Positions 11,967-21,987 of a DNA stretch of 64,000 nt are shown here, in pieces (positions within the stretch are counted from its first letter, which is position 1; each line of letters starts with the position of its first letter). The stretch is taken from assembly GCA_010015675.1 (NCBI GenBank), contig ML976978.1:1104267-1168266 (forward strand), given 5' to 3'. The notes beneath the pieces are model-generated. The model did not search any database, was not told the origin of the DNA, and saw only the letters and a program-made list of their open reading frames with translations. This stretch comes from Byssothecium circinans (lineage: Eukaryota; Ascomycota; Dothideomycetes; Pleosporales; Massarinaceae). A program made the position numbers and the translations under genes.

Positions 11967-14035
11967 ATGCTTATGCTGGACGATGCGCACCCAACCACGG
12001 AGAAGCGCGGCGGCAGTCCAAGGGAAGAGGCTGCCGCCCTGCGTCAACCTCCCGCAGCCCAAGATCGTGGTCATGGTCGTGGTCGTTCGCGAGGAGCGCC
12101 CGTTTTCGTTTTGTCACCCCACCTGAAGGTCCTGAGTGTCCTTGTGCTCGTGCTAGTCCTGGCCCTTCAGCTTCTTGCCCCGCACCTGCCGACCGACCTG
12201 CTACGCTTTGGCTCCTCCAGACAAGTCACCTACTCAGACACGCCCCCAGTCTCTCTCCGCGAGTCGCTCTTCTCCAGAGACCCGCCCGTCTGTCCCAAGC
12301 CTGTCCCCAAAGTCGAGGTCAAGGGCACCTTCAACACCGTCACCAAGCGCAGCATGGCCCTCGCCGAGCAGGCGAAGCGCGTCGCCGCCGAGTTCGACTT
12401 TGGCACCGATGCCGTCAACAAGGCCGTCAAGGAGTTTATACGGGAGATGGGTACGCTTGGAAGCACACAAACACTGCCATGGGCGCCAGAGCTGACTGTG
12501 GGCAGACGAGGGGCTGCAGAAGGAGGGGACTGAACTGAGCCAGATCCCGACCTACGTCACGGCCGTCCCAAATGGCACCGAAAAGGTACGCGCACCACAC
12601 TTCCCTCTCACGCTTCAATGGCGTAGCTGACACATTGTAGGGCCTCTACATGGCCGTCGACCTCGGCGGCACCAACTTCCGCGTCTGCTCCATCCAATTG
12701 CACGGCAACACCACCTTCTCGCTCACCCAGAGCAAGGTCGCCATACCGCGCGAGCTCATGGTCGCAAAGACCTCGAAAGAGCTGTTCTCCTTCCTTGCGA
12801 AGCAGATCGAGGAGTTCCTGAAGACACACCACGAGGATCACTATGCGGGGCACATCAAGCGTCGTCAGACGGGTGGCCTGACCAAGGAGGAGGAAATCTT
12901 TAATCTGGGCTTCACCTTCTCGTTCCCCGTGAACCAGGTTGGCATCAACAAGGGTGTGCTCATGCGATGGACAAAGGGATTTGATATCCAGGAAACGGTC
13001 GGCCAGGATGTGTGCGCTCTCTTGCAAAAGGAGATTGACGAGCTCCACCTACCGGTCCGAGTAGCGGCATTGGTTAACGACACTGTCGGGACTCTGATGG
13101 CGCGCTCCTACACATCGCCTGGCAAGACCGGCACCCTTCTCGGTGCCATCTTCGGCACAGGAACCAACGGCGCCTATGTAGAAAAGCTGAGCAAGGTGAC
13201 CAAGCTCAACCAGAAGCAGAACAGCGGCGACTACGACGAGTCGACCGGCGAGATGATCGTCAACACCGAATGGGGTTCCTTCGATAACTCCCTCCGCACA
13301 CTCCCCAATACGCCCTACGATGTCGAACTCGACCAGAAGTCAGTGAACCCCGGCATCCAAATGTTCGAGAAGCGCGTGTCAGGCATGTTCCTAGGGGAAA
13401 TCCTTCGTCTCGCCATTGTCGGTCTCCTCAAAGACCCCGCCTTCCCCCTCTTCCGCGACGAGAATTCAGCACACAACGACGTCCACAGCACCACACAGAT
13501 CCACGACTCCTCGCCCATATGGAAACAGTGGGGCATTGACACTAGCTTTTTGAGTATCTGCGCTGGCGACAACAGCGCTGGATATAGAATGGTGCGCCAG
13601 ACGCTCGACAAGGACTACGGCATCAGCGCCGTGAGCGCAGAAGATGCAGAAGCTGTGCGCACCATCGCCACTGCAATTGGAAAGCGTGCCGCCCGTCTAT
13701 CCGCCGTTGCCATCTCCGCCATCGTCATCAACACCGGTCGTCTGGAATCATCCAAGTGCACCGCGACAACCGAGAAGAAGGAAGGCGTTGACCCTCCGCG
13801 AGGTGACGTAGAGTCTGACGACGACGACGACGTCATCGATATCGGCGTCGACGGCTCGCTAGTCGAGTTCTACCCCAACTTTGAAGACCATATCCGGGAA
13901 GCGCTCAGGGAGATTGAGGGGATCGGGGAGAAGGGCGAGAAGAAGGTTCGGATTGGGATTGCGAAGGACGGGTCGGGGGTTGGTGCCGCGTTGATTGCGC
14001 TGGTGGCTGGTCGGGTTGGTGTGGACACTGATTGA
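11967..14035 (+). CDS. GLK1: Glucokinase/hexokinase with N-terminal hydrophobic extension
   Basis: Three exons, 11967-12450, 12506-12585 and 12641-14035, give 652 residues. The kinase part is complete: phosphate-1 motif DLGGTNFRVC, hexokinase signature LGFTFSFPVN, catalytic Asp in ALVNDTVGTL, GAIFGTGTNGAY, and the ATP-site DGSGVGAALIAL near the end. It phosphorylates glucose at the start of glycolysis. The segment from MALAEQAKRVAAEFDF resembles the normal start of fungal glucokinases, so an ATG at 12354 would give an ordinary 523-residue enzyme. The open frame upstream adds 129 residues with one strongly hydrophobic stretch (VLSVLVLVLVLALQLLAP), which could tether the enzyme to a membrane. 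An acidic run (DDDDD) interrupts a loop near the C-terminus. The kinase call is firm; the start is uncertain. Confidence 0.9.
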
Positions 14036-15298
14036 GTAGTGTTGCCTTGAGTTGATGTGTTGAAAAGGGAGTATGCGTAGGGGTTGAATGATGGGGCTGG
14101 AGCTCACATCGTCGAGGGTGGATGGGTGTGGTGCTTCTTGGAGAGTCTTTCGGATTACATATAGTATATACACGTGAACTGTTCACACGATTGTTCCACG
14201 TTGCTAGGAGATGCTGGTGGATGATTCTGCCATGAAATTCCAGAGCGCACAAAAATCTTGCTGCTGAACAGGGCTCGACTACTGTAATCATTGTGAGCTA
14301 GGTAACATTATTTTAGACCCAGGCTATGCGAAGAGATGCCACAATTCTGCGCGTAGTGTACGGCTCTAGTGGATTACCTAGAGAAGTGTTACTTGCTTTA
14401 CTTTGAGAGCTCATGATTGAAATGATATGGCGAATCTGCTTTTTTGAAGACCGAAGAAGAAAAAATTGACTAAAAAAAAAAACCGAAAATCACAACGCCC
14501 GATGTGGGACTCTACATCACCAGTCAGTATGGAAGTCTGATTCGAACCCACGATGCGCAAACGTACCGAACCCACAGCCTTGAGATTAAAAGTCTCACGC
14601 GCTAACCAATTGTGCCAACCGGGCTGTTTTTGAAATTTGCCTTCCTACTGGAGACTTTTATGGGGAATTTCCAGGTTAGAAAATATATATAGGGGTTGGA
14701 ATGGATGGAGTGTTGGAGCGGGCGGAATGCGGGCTGTGAGGGGTATGTGGGGCTGAGTGATGACGTGGTAATGAGTGCTGAGCTAGGGTTGCTGTTTGAA
14801 CGGATGGGGATTTTTGTGGAACAAAGTGTGACAGGGCTTTTTGAGATATTGGGTTAGGATGGCAAAAGGTATTGTTCACTTCTTTTGCTACTTTGTATGG
14901 GAATTTATTCCTTGTGGAAGGATTTATGCGTGGAAGTGTAGCTCTCTGTTCCTCCGTTAAGCATGTTGGGTGGGTAAGAATTCGCAAGATTAATGTTTGT
15001 AGGCATGGGACGAACGCAGATCAGATGTAAGAAGAGATGGGATAGGACGAACGAGGTTGGTTACGAAATTCGATATGTAGGCTTTGTATTGATTTTTCAA
15101 TGGGATAAAAGCGAAATCATGCACCTGCATCTATAAGATTGTACGACGGATATTATCTCGCGACACATGTGCATCGACGATGCAACTCTATCCCGGAGCG
15201 GAACTTATCCTACCCTTCTCCTCTTCCAAACTATGCGAAGGGTAACTGGGATATTGACGCTATCTAAGTATACTGTGCGTCTACTGCAAAAGCCAACC
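14036..15298. other. Intergenic region holding the tRNA-Lys-like locus
   Basis: Apart from the tRNA-like element at 14496-14624, this 1.26-kb stretch shows no supported gene. An A-run lies at 14468-14481 just beyond the 3' end of the tRNA-like sequence; as T-run on the minus strand it fits a Pol III terminator. Confidence 0.4.
14496..14624 (-). tRNA. tRNA-Lys(TTT)-like gene with expanded 3' half (possible pseudo-tRNA)
   Basis: Read on the minus strand, the 5' end GCCCGGT pairs fully (one G-T) with ATCGGGC at 14497-14503. The anticodon stem TGAGA/TCTCA encloses the loop CTTTTAA, so the anticodon is TTT (Lys). The D arm is present but has an A-C mismatch (GCAC/GCGC). The T region is abnormal. 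The usual GTGGGTTCG occurs twice (about 14562-14574 and 14543-14552). The closing CCCAC sits about 30 nt further on, so the locus is 129 nt instead of ~73. tRNA introns lie only next to the anticodon, so this is not a normal intron. A T-run follows downstream. It is either a disrupted gene or an unusual structure. Confidence 0.55.
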
Positions 15299-15850
15299 TC
15301 ATCCTTCCCGCCGTCTACGCTGCTGCACCACCATTCCATTCTCATCGAGAGGAAGAAATGATTCGCTATCCTCAAGCCAGTGCCAGACGCGCGCAGTCGC
15401 ATCTTCGTCCTGTCTCTTTGAGGTCGCCAACATATCTATACGGGATAGGCTAGACGTTAAAGCTGCAGGGCGCAGAACTTCATCTATGGTTTGCATACGT
15501 CGGGGACGATGGTTGTAGGGAGCCAGCTGCGCATCTTTATTCCATGATTTGGTTTTGGCAAGAACAGGCTCCTGCAAATTGGATGCGCGACGTCGAATGG
15601 CAGGGTCCCGATCAGGGCTGTTCATGCTAACCGGAGCGTCCTTGGTCGTGGGGGTTGTGGTGGATGGTTGGACAAACTTGAACCAACACATGGCTGTGTC
15701 TGTGAGTGCTTGTAGGGAAAGTAGAGTCTTTGGCGAGACTAGTTCTAAAGATGGGGTTATGGTGGTAAGGTGTGCCAAAGAATGAAGTCGAAACCTTTGT
15801 TGGGTGCATATATGTGATTCGCTCATTGTGAAGAGTTGCGTTGCATACAA
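15299..15850 (-). CDS. Hypothetical small protein
   Basis: A single open frame of 183 residues. A more likely start is one of the internal Met codons (MSESHIC at 15826, or MCWFKFVQPS further in). The C-terminal half is charged and ends in a QQRRRREG-type basic tail. No domain, signal peptide or membrane segment is recognisable. I support it weakly, on length and balanced composition, and it may be spurious. No neighbour suggests a role. Confidence 0.35.
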   Translation of the reverse strand: MYATQLFTMSESHICTQQRFRLHSLAHLTTITPSLELVSPKTLLSLQALTDTAMCWFKFVQPSTTTPTTKDAPVSMNSPDRDPAIRRRASNLQEPVLAKTKSWNKDAQLAPYNHRPRRMQTIDEVLRPAALTSSLSRIDMLATSKRQDEDATARVWHWLEDSESFLPLDENGMVVQQRRRREG

Positions 15851-16893
15851 CGTTGTGGTGAGCTTGATGTGTGACGACGATGATTACACAGCGTGTTAGC
15901 TTGAAGTCGCCCTTCGAACCGTCAAACGGTGCATTGTTCGGCTCGGGCGGTTCGTGAGAAGAGAACCTGTGGCTTGAGACTCTTGTCTTATCGATGAAAG
16001 TAGCTGCTGTGTCTACCTCAAGCTTGTCGGCTAACTTTTGGCGCTCGCTCACAGGCGGATATCACAACATGAGCTAAGCCTGCGTCGCATAATTGGACAT
16101 AAGCGGCATGTTCCCGTCTCGACCGTATTCTGCTTGTAGAAAGCCATGCCCATAAAAAGAGCATGTGATTAAGCGTCAGTGTCATAGCGCACTCAATCTG
16201 CATTTATGGTCCCAGTACACCGACAGATTGCCATACAAACACCCGCCAGCCCTGCGCACAAGAGCGGTCGGCGAGTCCTCGATAAAAGGGTCGCGTAGAT
16301 GACCTGGCGTCGTAGCGCGCGTCCCAGCACCCCGCATCCCGACTTTTTATGCACCACAGCTTCGTTTCCACCGTTGCACGGCCAATCGTTTCGCGTGCCT
16401 AAGCCGGCCAGGCCGTGTACACACCCTCTCGACATGAAATGGCAATGGTGTGATGGATTCTGGCGGCATCCCGTCATCTTGGACTTGTCCAGCAGAGGTG
16501 AGGGGAGTGTCAAATAAGGTGATTGATCTTCGCAGAGCCGCACGACATTCTTTGCCAAACTAGTGTGGGTGTCGGCGAGGTAGCGGTTATAAAAACACGT
16601 CTTTCGCAGACATGGACGGGACGGGATGAAACGCGTTCGACGGCCGGAACGGAACGAATCGAAACGAAACGAACTCACGGACGCCAGACGAAATCTCACC
16701 GCAAGCCGCCACCGACATCCACCACAACGACCGCCCGAGACCGCGCACTCTCGCGGCCAACTAGTGAGTCCCACCACACCGATTCGCCGCAGCCTTTCTG
16801 CAAGGCAATCCTCTCTATCTCGAATCAAATCAAACGAAACCCCAAAGAATAATGTGAGCCTGAGGCTGAGAAACAGATGCATGCGCCACACCC
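15851..16893. other. Intergenic region upstream of the zinc-finger-like gene
   Basis: About 1 kb with no supported gene. The final ~250 bp is rich in CGAAACGA-like and ACGACC-like runs and probably forms the promoter and leader of the gene starting at 16894. Confidence 0.4.
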
Positions 16894-17748
16894 ATGATGC
16901 CCGCCGCCATGGACCCCGCCAGCAGCATCTCGCTGGCGTCGATACTCGAGAACAGCGTCACGCAGCCCCAACTCGGCGAATGGCTGCAGTCGCCCACCAG
17001 AGACATACACGCTCGCTTGGTGCATTTTGCTTCTTCATCCTCTTCTGCTTCTGCCGACGGCCCGGCGCTGTCGTCGAATTCTTACAATACGACCCCTTCG
17101 AGCCCAAACTACCCAAGATCGATACGTAGTGGGTCGTCCATGGCGCCGACCTGCCTTCACCAGTCGAATGCGTCCACGCATCCACCTTCGCTCTACCACT
17201 ACTCTGATGCTACCCCCACCGAGACGTCCATCAGCACGGGGCTTGCGAGCCAGTTCTCGGGCGTACCGCTGCTTGAGCCGGTCATTGGCATTGAAGGCCT
17301 GCTCGAACGACGGCCGAATCAGTACCGACAACCCTTGTACGAATGCGCGTTCTGGTTCCTGAGTTGTTCATACATCTCGTACGACGAGGAGGAGTGGAAG
17401 GAACACTGTCTCAGTCACTTCCGTGGCGAGGACCCTCCGCGGTCGGTGCAGTGCCCGCTGTGCGACTTCCAGGCGACATACCATGATGGCCGGATAGCGT
17501 GGGAGGCGAGAATGGAACATATCGCGCAAGTGCACACGTCGATTGGCCAGACTCTAAAGACGAGCCGGCCGGACTTTGGACTCTTCCAGCATCTGTGGCA
17601 GAAGCGGTTGATTGATGACCAGGACTTGAAGGAGCTCAAGGGAGGGAACCACAACTTGACGAGGCCGCCCACAAACTTCGTTACGACGAATGGCCGGCGC
17701 GAAAGGGACGGGCGGCGACAGAGGTCCCAACATATCGGGAGGAGGTAG
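16894..17748 (+). CDS. Conserved fungal protein with C2H2-like zinc-finger region
   Basis: Single exon, 284 residues. The N-terminal ~120 residues are Ser/Thr/Pro-rich and probably disordered. The middle holds YECAFWFLSCSYISY followed by EEWKEHCLSHF and then VQCPLCDFQA...MEHIAQVH. The Cys and His spacing (C-x7-C...H-x3-H, then CPLC...H-x4-H) suggests one atypical and one more standard C2H2-like finger. The C-terminal tail is basic (RRERDGRRQRSQ). I recognise the layout as a conserved filamentous-ascomycete protein of unknown function, possibly nuclear. Two adjacent ATG codons (residues 1-2) and a third at residue 6 leave the exact start open. Confidence 0.7.
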   Translation: MMPAAMDPASSISLASILENSVTQPQLGEWLQSPTRDIHARLVHFASSSSSASADGPALSSNSYNTTPSSPNYPRSIRSGSSMAPTCLHQSNASTHPPSLYHYSDATPTETSISTGLASQFSGVPLLEPVIGIEGLLERRPNQYRQPLYECAFWFLSCSYISYDEEEWKEHCLSHFRGEDPPRSVQCPLCDFQATYHDGRIAWEARMEHIAQVHTSIGQTLKTSRPDFGLFQHLWQKRLIDDQDLKELKGGNHNLTRPPTNFVTTNGRRERDGRRQRSQHIGRR

Positions 17749-18804
17749 ACTGCATCGATCCGCGGTGAAGGAAACCTCATGGTGGTACGAAAGGTTTAAC
17801 GTATTCGTCCTCCACCAGTCAGTCCAATCTGGCTTCGGCTTCTTTTTGACATGCGCCTTCATTTCTCCCCAACCAGACCACTTCTCCACTTTGACCTTTT
17901 TTGCATCTTGCCTTCTCTTGATACCTCTTTTGGCTTTGCTTTGCTTTGGAAGTGTTCCACCAAGTTGTTATAACGAGGACACGATGGCATCTTTGGAGTT
18001 TTCAGGTCAAAAATCGACAGCGTTTTGACCGGTATTCAGCAGAGCGAGGCGGCGGGTTTCGTTTTCGGTTTTCAATGCTGTATTAATGAGGAAATGGCCT
18101 ACATACATCTGGAAAGTTAATGGATCAGGTAGATTAGCTGAATTCCATAATCTCACCACTGATCTCTTTCCCAATTCCTACCCATGCAAAAGAAAATACA
18201 ACTTCCATCAAAGTTTTTGAAAGGTGGCGTTCCCAAGAAGATTCAAGAAGGCGGCTCAGGCCTTAAATACCCCCCTAATTCTAAACCAGCCCCCAGTTCA
18301 GTTCGCCTCTTGCCTCTCGTCTCGCCTTGTTGCGGCAAAGCGACTCCCAATTGAGCCCTTCCTATTCGCCATATCTCAAGCAAGAAATGATAAAGGCGGC
18401 ATTAGCCGTCTGGCCCCATTGCAACGCGTCGCGCGCAGAATTCTCTCAGCCCGAGGTTGATGCGTCTGCCTTGGGCCCGTGTCTGGATTGGGTTTAGCGG
18501 GGGCTGGATGGGGGAAGGGGTGGGCGTGTGGTTCGCACTAGGGCCTCGTTTTTGCTGGATAATGCAGTTGAGGTTGGGGTAGGGGTGTGTGAGGCTGAAA
18601 GGTCGGTGAAGCTGGACGGGGTTGGCGAGGTGGATGGTGGTGCTATGATATAGGCGTGGTGCGGATGGAGAGTTTGACCCTTGCAGTTTCTGATAAACAA
18701 ATATGAAACTTTACTTGTTCACAGACTCTTTACAACTAAGCTAAGACATTACAGGAATAGAATATCGAAGATAAGCAACACCAAAAAAAGAACAACAGAA
18801 TAGC
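17749..18804. other. Intergenic region
   Basis: About 1 kb between two convergent genes, with no supported CDS or RNA gene. A small frame at 18224-18460 has no domain. A stretch near 18490-18660 is GT-rich on the + strand. Confidence 0.4.
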
Positions 18805-20752
18805 TCACTCCACCCGACACAACTTCCCATTCTCATTAGGCAACCCATCCACACTCTCGACCCTCCACCTCTCACTCCCCACCCCCGTCGTTGCAAAGAA
18901 AACATCCCACGGATCCAACTCCCCCTTCAACTCCACCAACCTCTCATACTTATTCCCCCAAAACGCCTGCCCGAAATCCGGCTCCAGCCGATCTGCCTCA
19001 GCCAAATAACTCCCCGCCCCAGGACTGATATCCCTCCATCTTTGCATATCGCCCGTTTGGAACTCCTTCCTGATCCTCAACGTCTCCTCAGCGGTCCCGT
19101 TGACGGGCCAGCGCACCGCTTGCTGTGCGAAGAGAATGTTCTCGCGCCAAGCGGAGTTCACGGCGTTGTCTGCATTCGCGGGGTCGACGGCTTTGATGTT
19201 GAAGTGCACCTGTACGCGGTTGTTTTCGCTGGATTTCCGGAGATTGAGGTACAGTTCCTCGCGCTTTTCTGCAGTTAGGAAGTTGGCGCGCGGGAACATG
19301 CGGGACCCCGTTGTAGCGTTGATCTTCTGGACCACTTCGAGCGGGAACGAGGAGCGCCATGCGTCGTAGTAGTTGTCGAAGTGAGTAATGTTGGGGTCGA
19401 AATCGATGCCTAGGTCTTTGAGTTGGGTGAACCACGGGTTTAGAAGGGCTTCGGTTTCTTCGAGCGTCTTGTTGGGTGCGAAGAAGGGGCTCATGTTGAA
19501 GGTGAAGATTCCGGTCCAGATGTTGGGGATTAGAGTGAAGTAGGAGTAGGTTCCTGCATCGGCGTTGGGGATGAAGGAGTCAACGTAGGAGCGGATTCCC
19601 GCCCAGAAGGTCTCGTTACCGATCTTTTCGGACGTGAAGCTGAAGCGGGAGGCGGTGGTGGGGAAGTCAGGGTGGGCTTTTACGGTGACGGAGGTGGCGA
19701 CGCCGAAGGTTGAACCGCCGCCTCCGCGCATCGCCCAGAAGAGGTCGGCGTTGGAGGTGGAGTTTGCCGTTACGAAATCTCCGGCGGCGGTTACTACTTC
19801 GTAGGAAAGGACTTGGTCTGCGCCAGTTCCATAGCTATTTGCAAGTCAGTGGTCTGAGTCTGGTCATGAGACGGAGATGAACTTGCAGTGAGCTTAAAGG
19901 CGAGTGTCCACCGCCCTGAATGTATCCACCCATTATACCGACCGTCTCGCCCTCACCACCAACAACCGAGTGCCCCTTCTCATGCGCAGCTTTATAGATC
20001 TCGAAAGCCTGGACACCAACACCCGATTTGAAAGCTGGACCTGAGTAACCCAGAACCTCATCTTCGAATTTCTCAATATACTCGATGCTTTTGAAGTGAT
20101 GTGTCCAAATACTCAACGCATCTTTTCCGCCACTCTTGCCCAAGAAATCATGGCCCGTGTTCTTGATTACCAATCGAACCCCGGTGTTGCGAGCAAAGTT
20201 GACACCGAGTTGTACATGCTTTGGCTCTGTGGCATTGATCACGTATGCTGGGAAGCCACCACGTGTGCAGTTGTGGCTGTCGAAGACATTCGGCGGGAGA
20301 CAGGTCATCCCTTGAGCGACTGGACTCATCATCTCGATGGGATCAATGTAGTGCGAGTAGGAGCTGCCCCATGTTGCCGTCAACTCATCACACTTGGCTG
20401 CGTCGTAGAGAGGTCCATTGTAGCATACGGATGCCTGCGGGGCGGGGCGGCTGAATAGTCGGTTGTCAGTAAGGGTGTTCAAGGTCTCCCAGGCCGCATC
20501 GGAAGGCCAGGCGGCGTCTCCTGGGTAGACTTTGCATCTTGGAGATCCGTCCGAGGGCGCTGGCGAACTTCCAGGGACGAATAGGTCCTTGAGAGTTGAT
20601 GGAACGTCTTTGAGAAACGATTCCACTGATTTCGTCCCGTTGGCTTCGAGTGAGATTGGGCTCGCTGTGGATGAGGCTGCTAGCAGCGAAGCAAACCAAA
20701 TACTTCGACTCATGTCGACCACACTACGATATATTGACGAGATAGAGCCCAC
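18805..20752 (-). CDS. Secreted FAD-linked oxidoreductase (FAD_binding_4 + BBE type)
   Basis: Two exons on the minus strand, 20752-19887 and 19834-18805, give 631 residues. The 52-nt intron uses a GC donor (GCAAGT...AATAG). Only this junction restores LSSLYGTGADQVLSYE. The N-terminus carries a signal peptide (MSRSIWFASLLAASSTAS), so the functional start may be Met14 at 20713. The FAD domain shows IKNTGHDF with the usual FAD-linking His (H201), GGYIQGGGH, and DLFWAMRGGGGSTFGV. The C-terminal berberine-bridge-type end reads YLAEADRLEPDFGQAFWG. Such enzymes oxidise alcohols, sugars or secondary metabolites outside the cell. There are several Asn-glycosylation sites. No cluster context was seen, so the substrate is unknown. 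Confidence 0.9.
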
Positions 20753-21113
20753 GCAGTGTAACGATAGGCGCCCCTATATTCCCTGAGAAGCAAGCACAGG
20801 CCTGAACGAACTTGCGGGCCGTTCTCGCACCACCGCGCTGTCGGTTATCCCGCAACATGCACACACGCAAGCGCGGTCCTCCTCTTTTCTTGTCAAGGAA
20901 GCGCTTATTGTGATCTGGGCACTTCATTATCCTTGAATACGAAGGTCGATCTTACCTGAATGTGGGAGGGCGACACCCTAGGATGGCTAAAGCATCATCT
21001 CCCACTGCTCGGCCTTTATGCGTATCAGGTAGTAATCGTCCTGTAACTGTTCTCGGTATTCAATGAAAGCAATGATCGACAGAACTAGGTACTTGGCGGA
21101 GTAAATTGTCTTA
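20753..21113. other. Intergenic region upstream of the FAD oxidoreductase
   Basis: This stretch holds the oxidoreductase promoter. A TATA-like AATATAG on the minus strand lies at about 20772-20779, close to the ATG. The MITE begins at its far end. Confidence 0.4.
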
Positions 21114-21634
21114 CGCCCCACTACGCTACAGGGACCATGAACGGGCGAGCCCGCTGCTCGGTGGGGGGAGGCCCGTGCGTAGAAGCTGCGAGAATCAAGT
21201 ACCTTGTTTTATAAGCGTTTTGCTAGTAACTAGAGGTATCAAATTCCACCCCTATTCCTCCACAACGCCTCTACAATGCCAAAAACAGCTAGGGGTGGGC
21301 ATTCAAAGTGGTAATTAAATGTGATTTGTGTGTAATTTATATAGAAAATAGCATAGCGTGAGCACTCGGTGGTATTCGGCAAAACCATCGGGCTCGCCCG
21401 TTCATGATCCCCCCCTTGTATGCAATGAAATCAATTTTCAACTGCTGATGATACGAACTTCACTTTCCTGTTGCGGCTTATTGTGTGTGAAGTGATACCT
21501 GCGCGTTCATGCATCTCGACCGCGAGCTTCGTCCACGACAGATATAGTAAGAGTAATCTTGTGCATACGTTTTCGAAGCATGAATGTCACTAGTGAAATA
21601 GGGGACTTGTCGTGGTCCCTGTAAGATTGGGGCG
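21114..21634. mobile_element. MITE-like element with terminal inverted repeats and a 4-bp target duplication
   Basis: The left end CGCCCCA...TACAGGGACCA (21114-21137) is matched in inverse at the right end TGGTCCCTGTA...TGGGGCG (21613-21634), with a small indel between the two blocks. Both ends are flanked by CTTA (21110-21113 and 21635-21638), consistent with a target-site duplication. The 521-bp element has no convincing ORF. The superfamily is unresolved: a 4-bp duplication is unusual. If the true border is the inner CAGGGACCA flanked by TA, a Tc1/mariner origin would fit. Confidence 0.7.
21132..21410. repeat. Internal inverted repeat inside the MITE
   Basis: Positions 21132-21153 and 21389-21410 are inverted copies, matching at 21 of 22 bases, with core ATGAACGGGCGAGCCCG. 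The left arm overlaps the terminal repeat, so the element carries two nested inverted-repeat pairs sharing GGGACCATGA. This may mark a shorter element inside, or the fusion of two copies. Confidence 0.7.
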
Positions 21635-21987
21635 CTTACCTAGGGTAAGATCCATCCGCTCGCCCCTTTCTAGTTTAGATTTGCAATGACTCCAACCCTA
21701 ATCGTCGATTTGAGCGTCTCCACCGCAACGACTCAGGAACCAACAACTTACGGATGGTGCGCTAATTATCACGTTGTCAGCGTCTATATGCCGCTGTCAT
21801 ATTTGCCCGACGAAGTCTGGGCCGACATATCACTCGCATCCACTCCCCGTCTGTCAACCATAGCTGTTGATCGCTATACTTCTGCTGTTACCCGCTCTTC
21901 TCGCACTCTGTACTCTACTAAAAGATCTCTCCCATGCGTGCTTTGTGAAAGTGTGTGGTTTCCTACCCAACGTTCTTTTCGTGGGCT

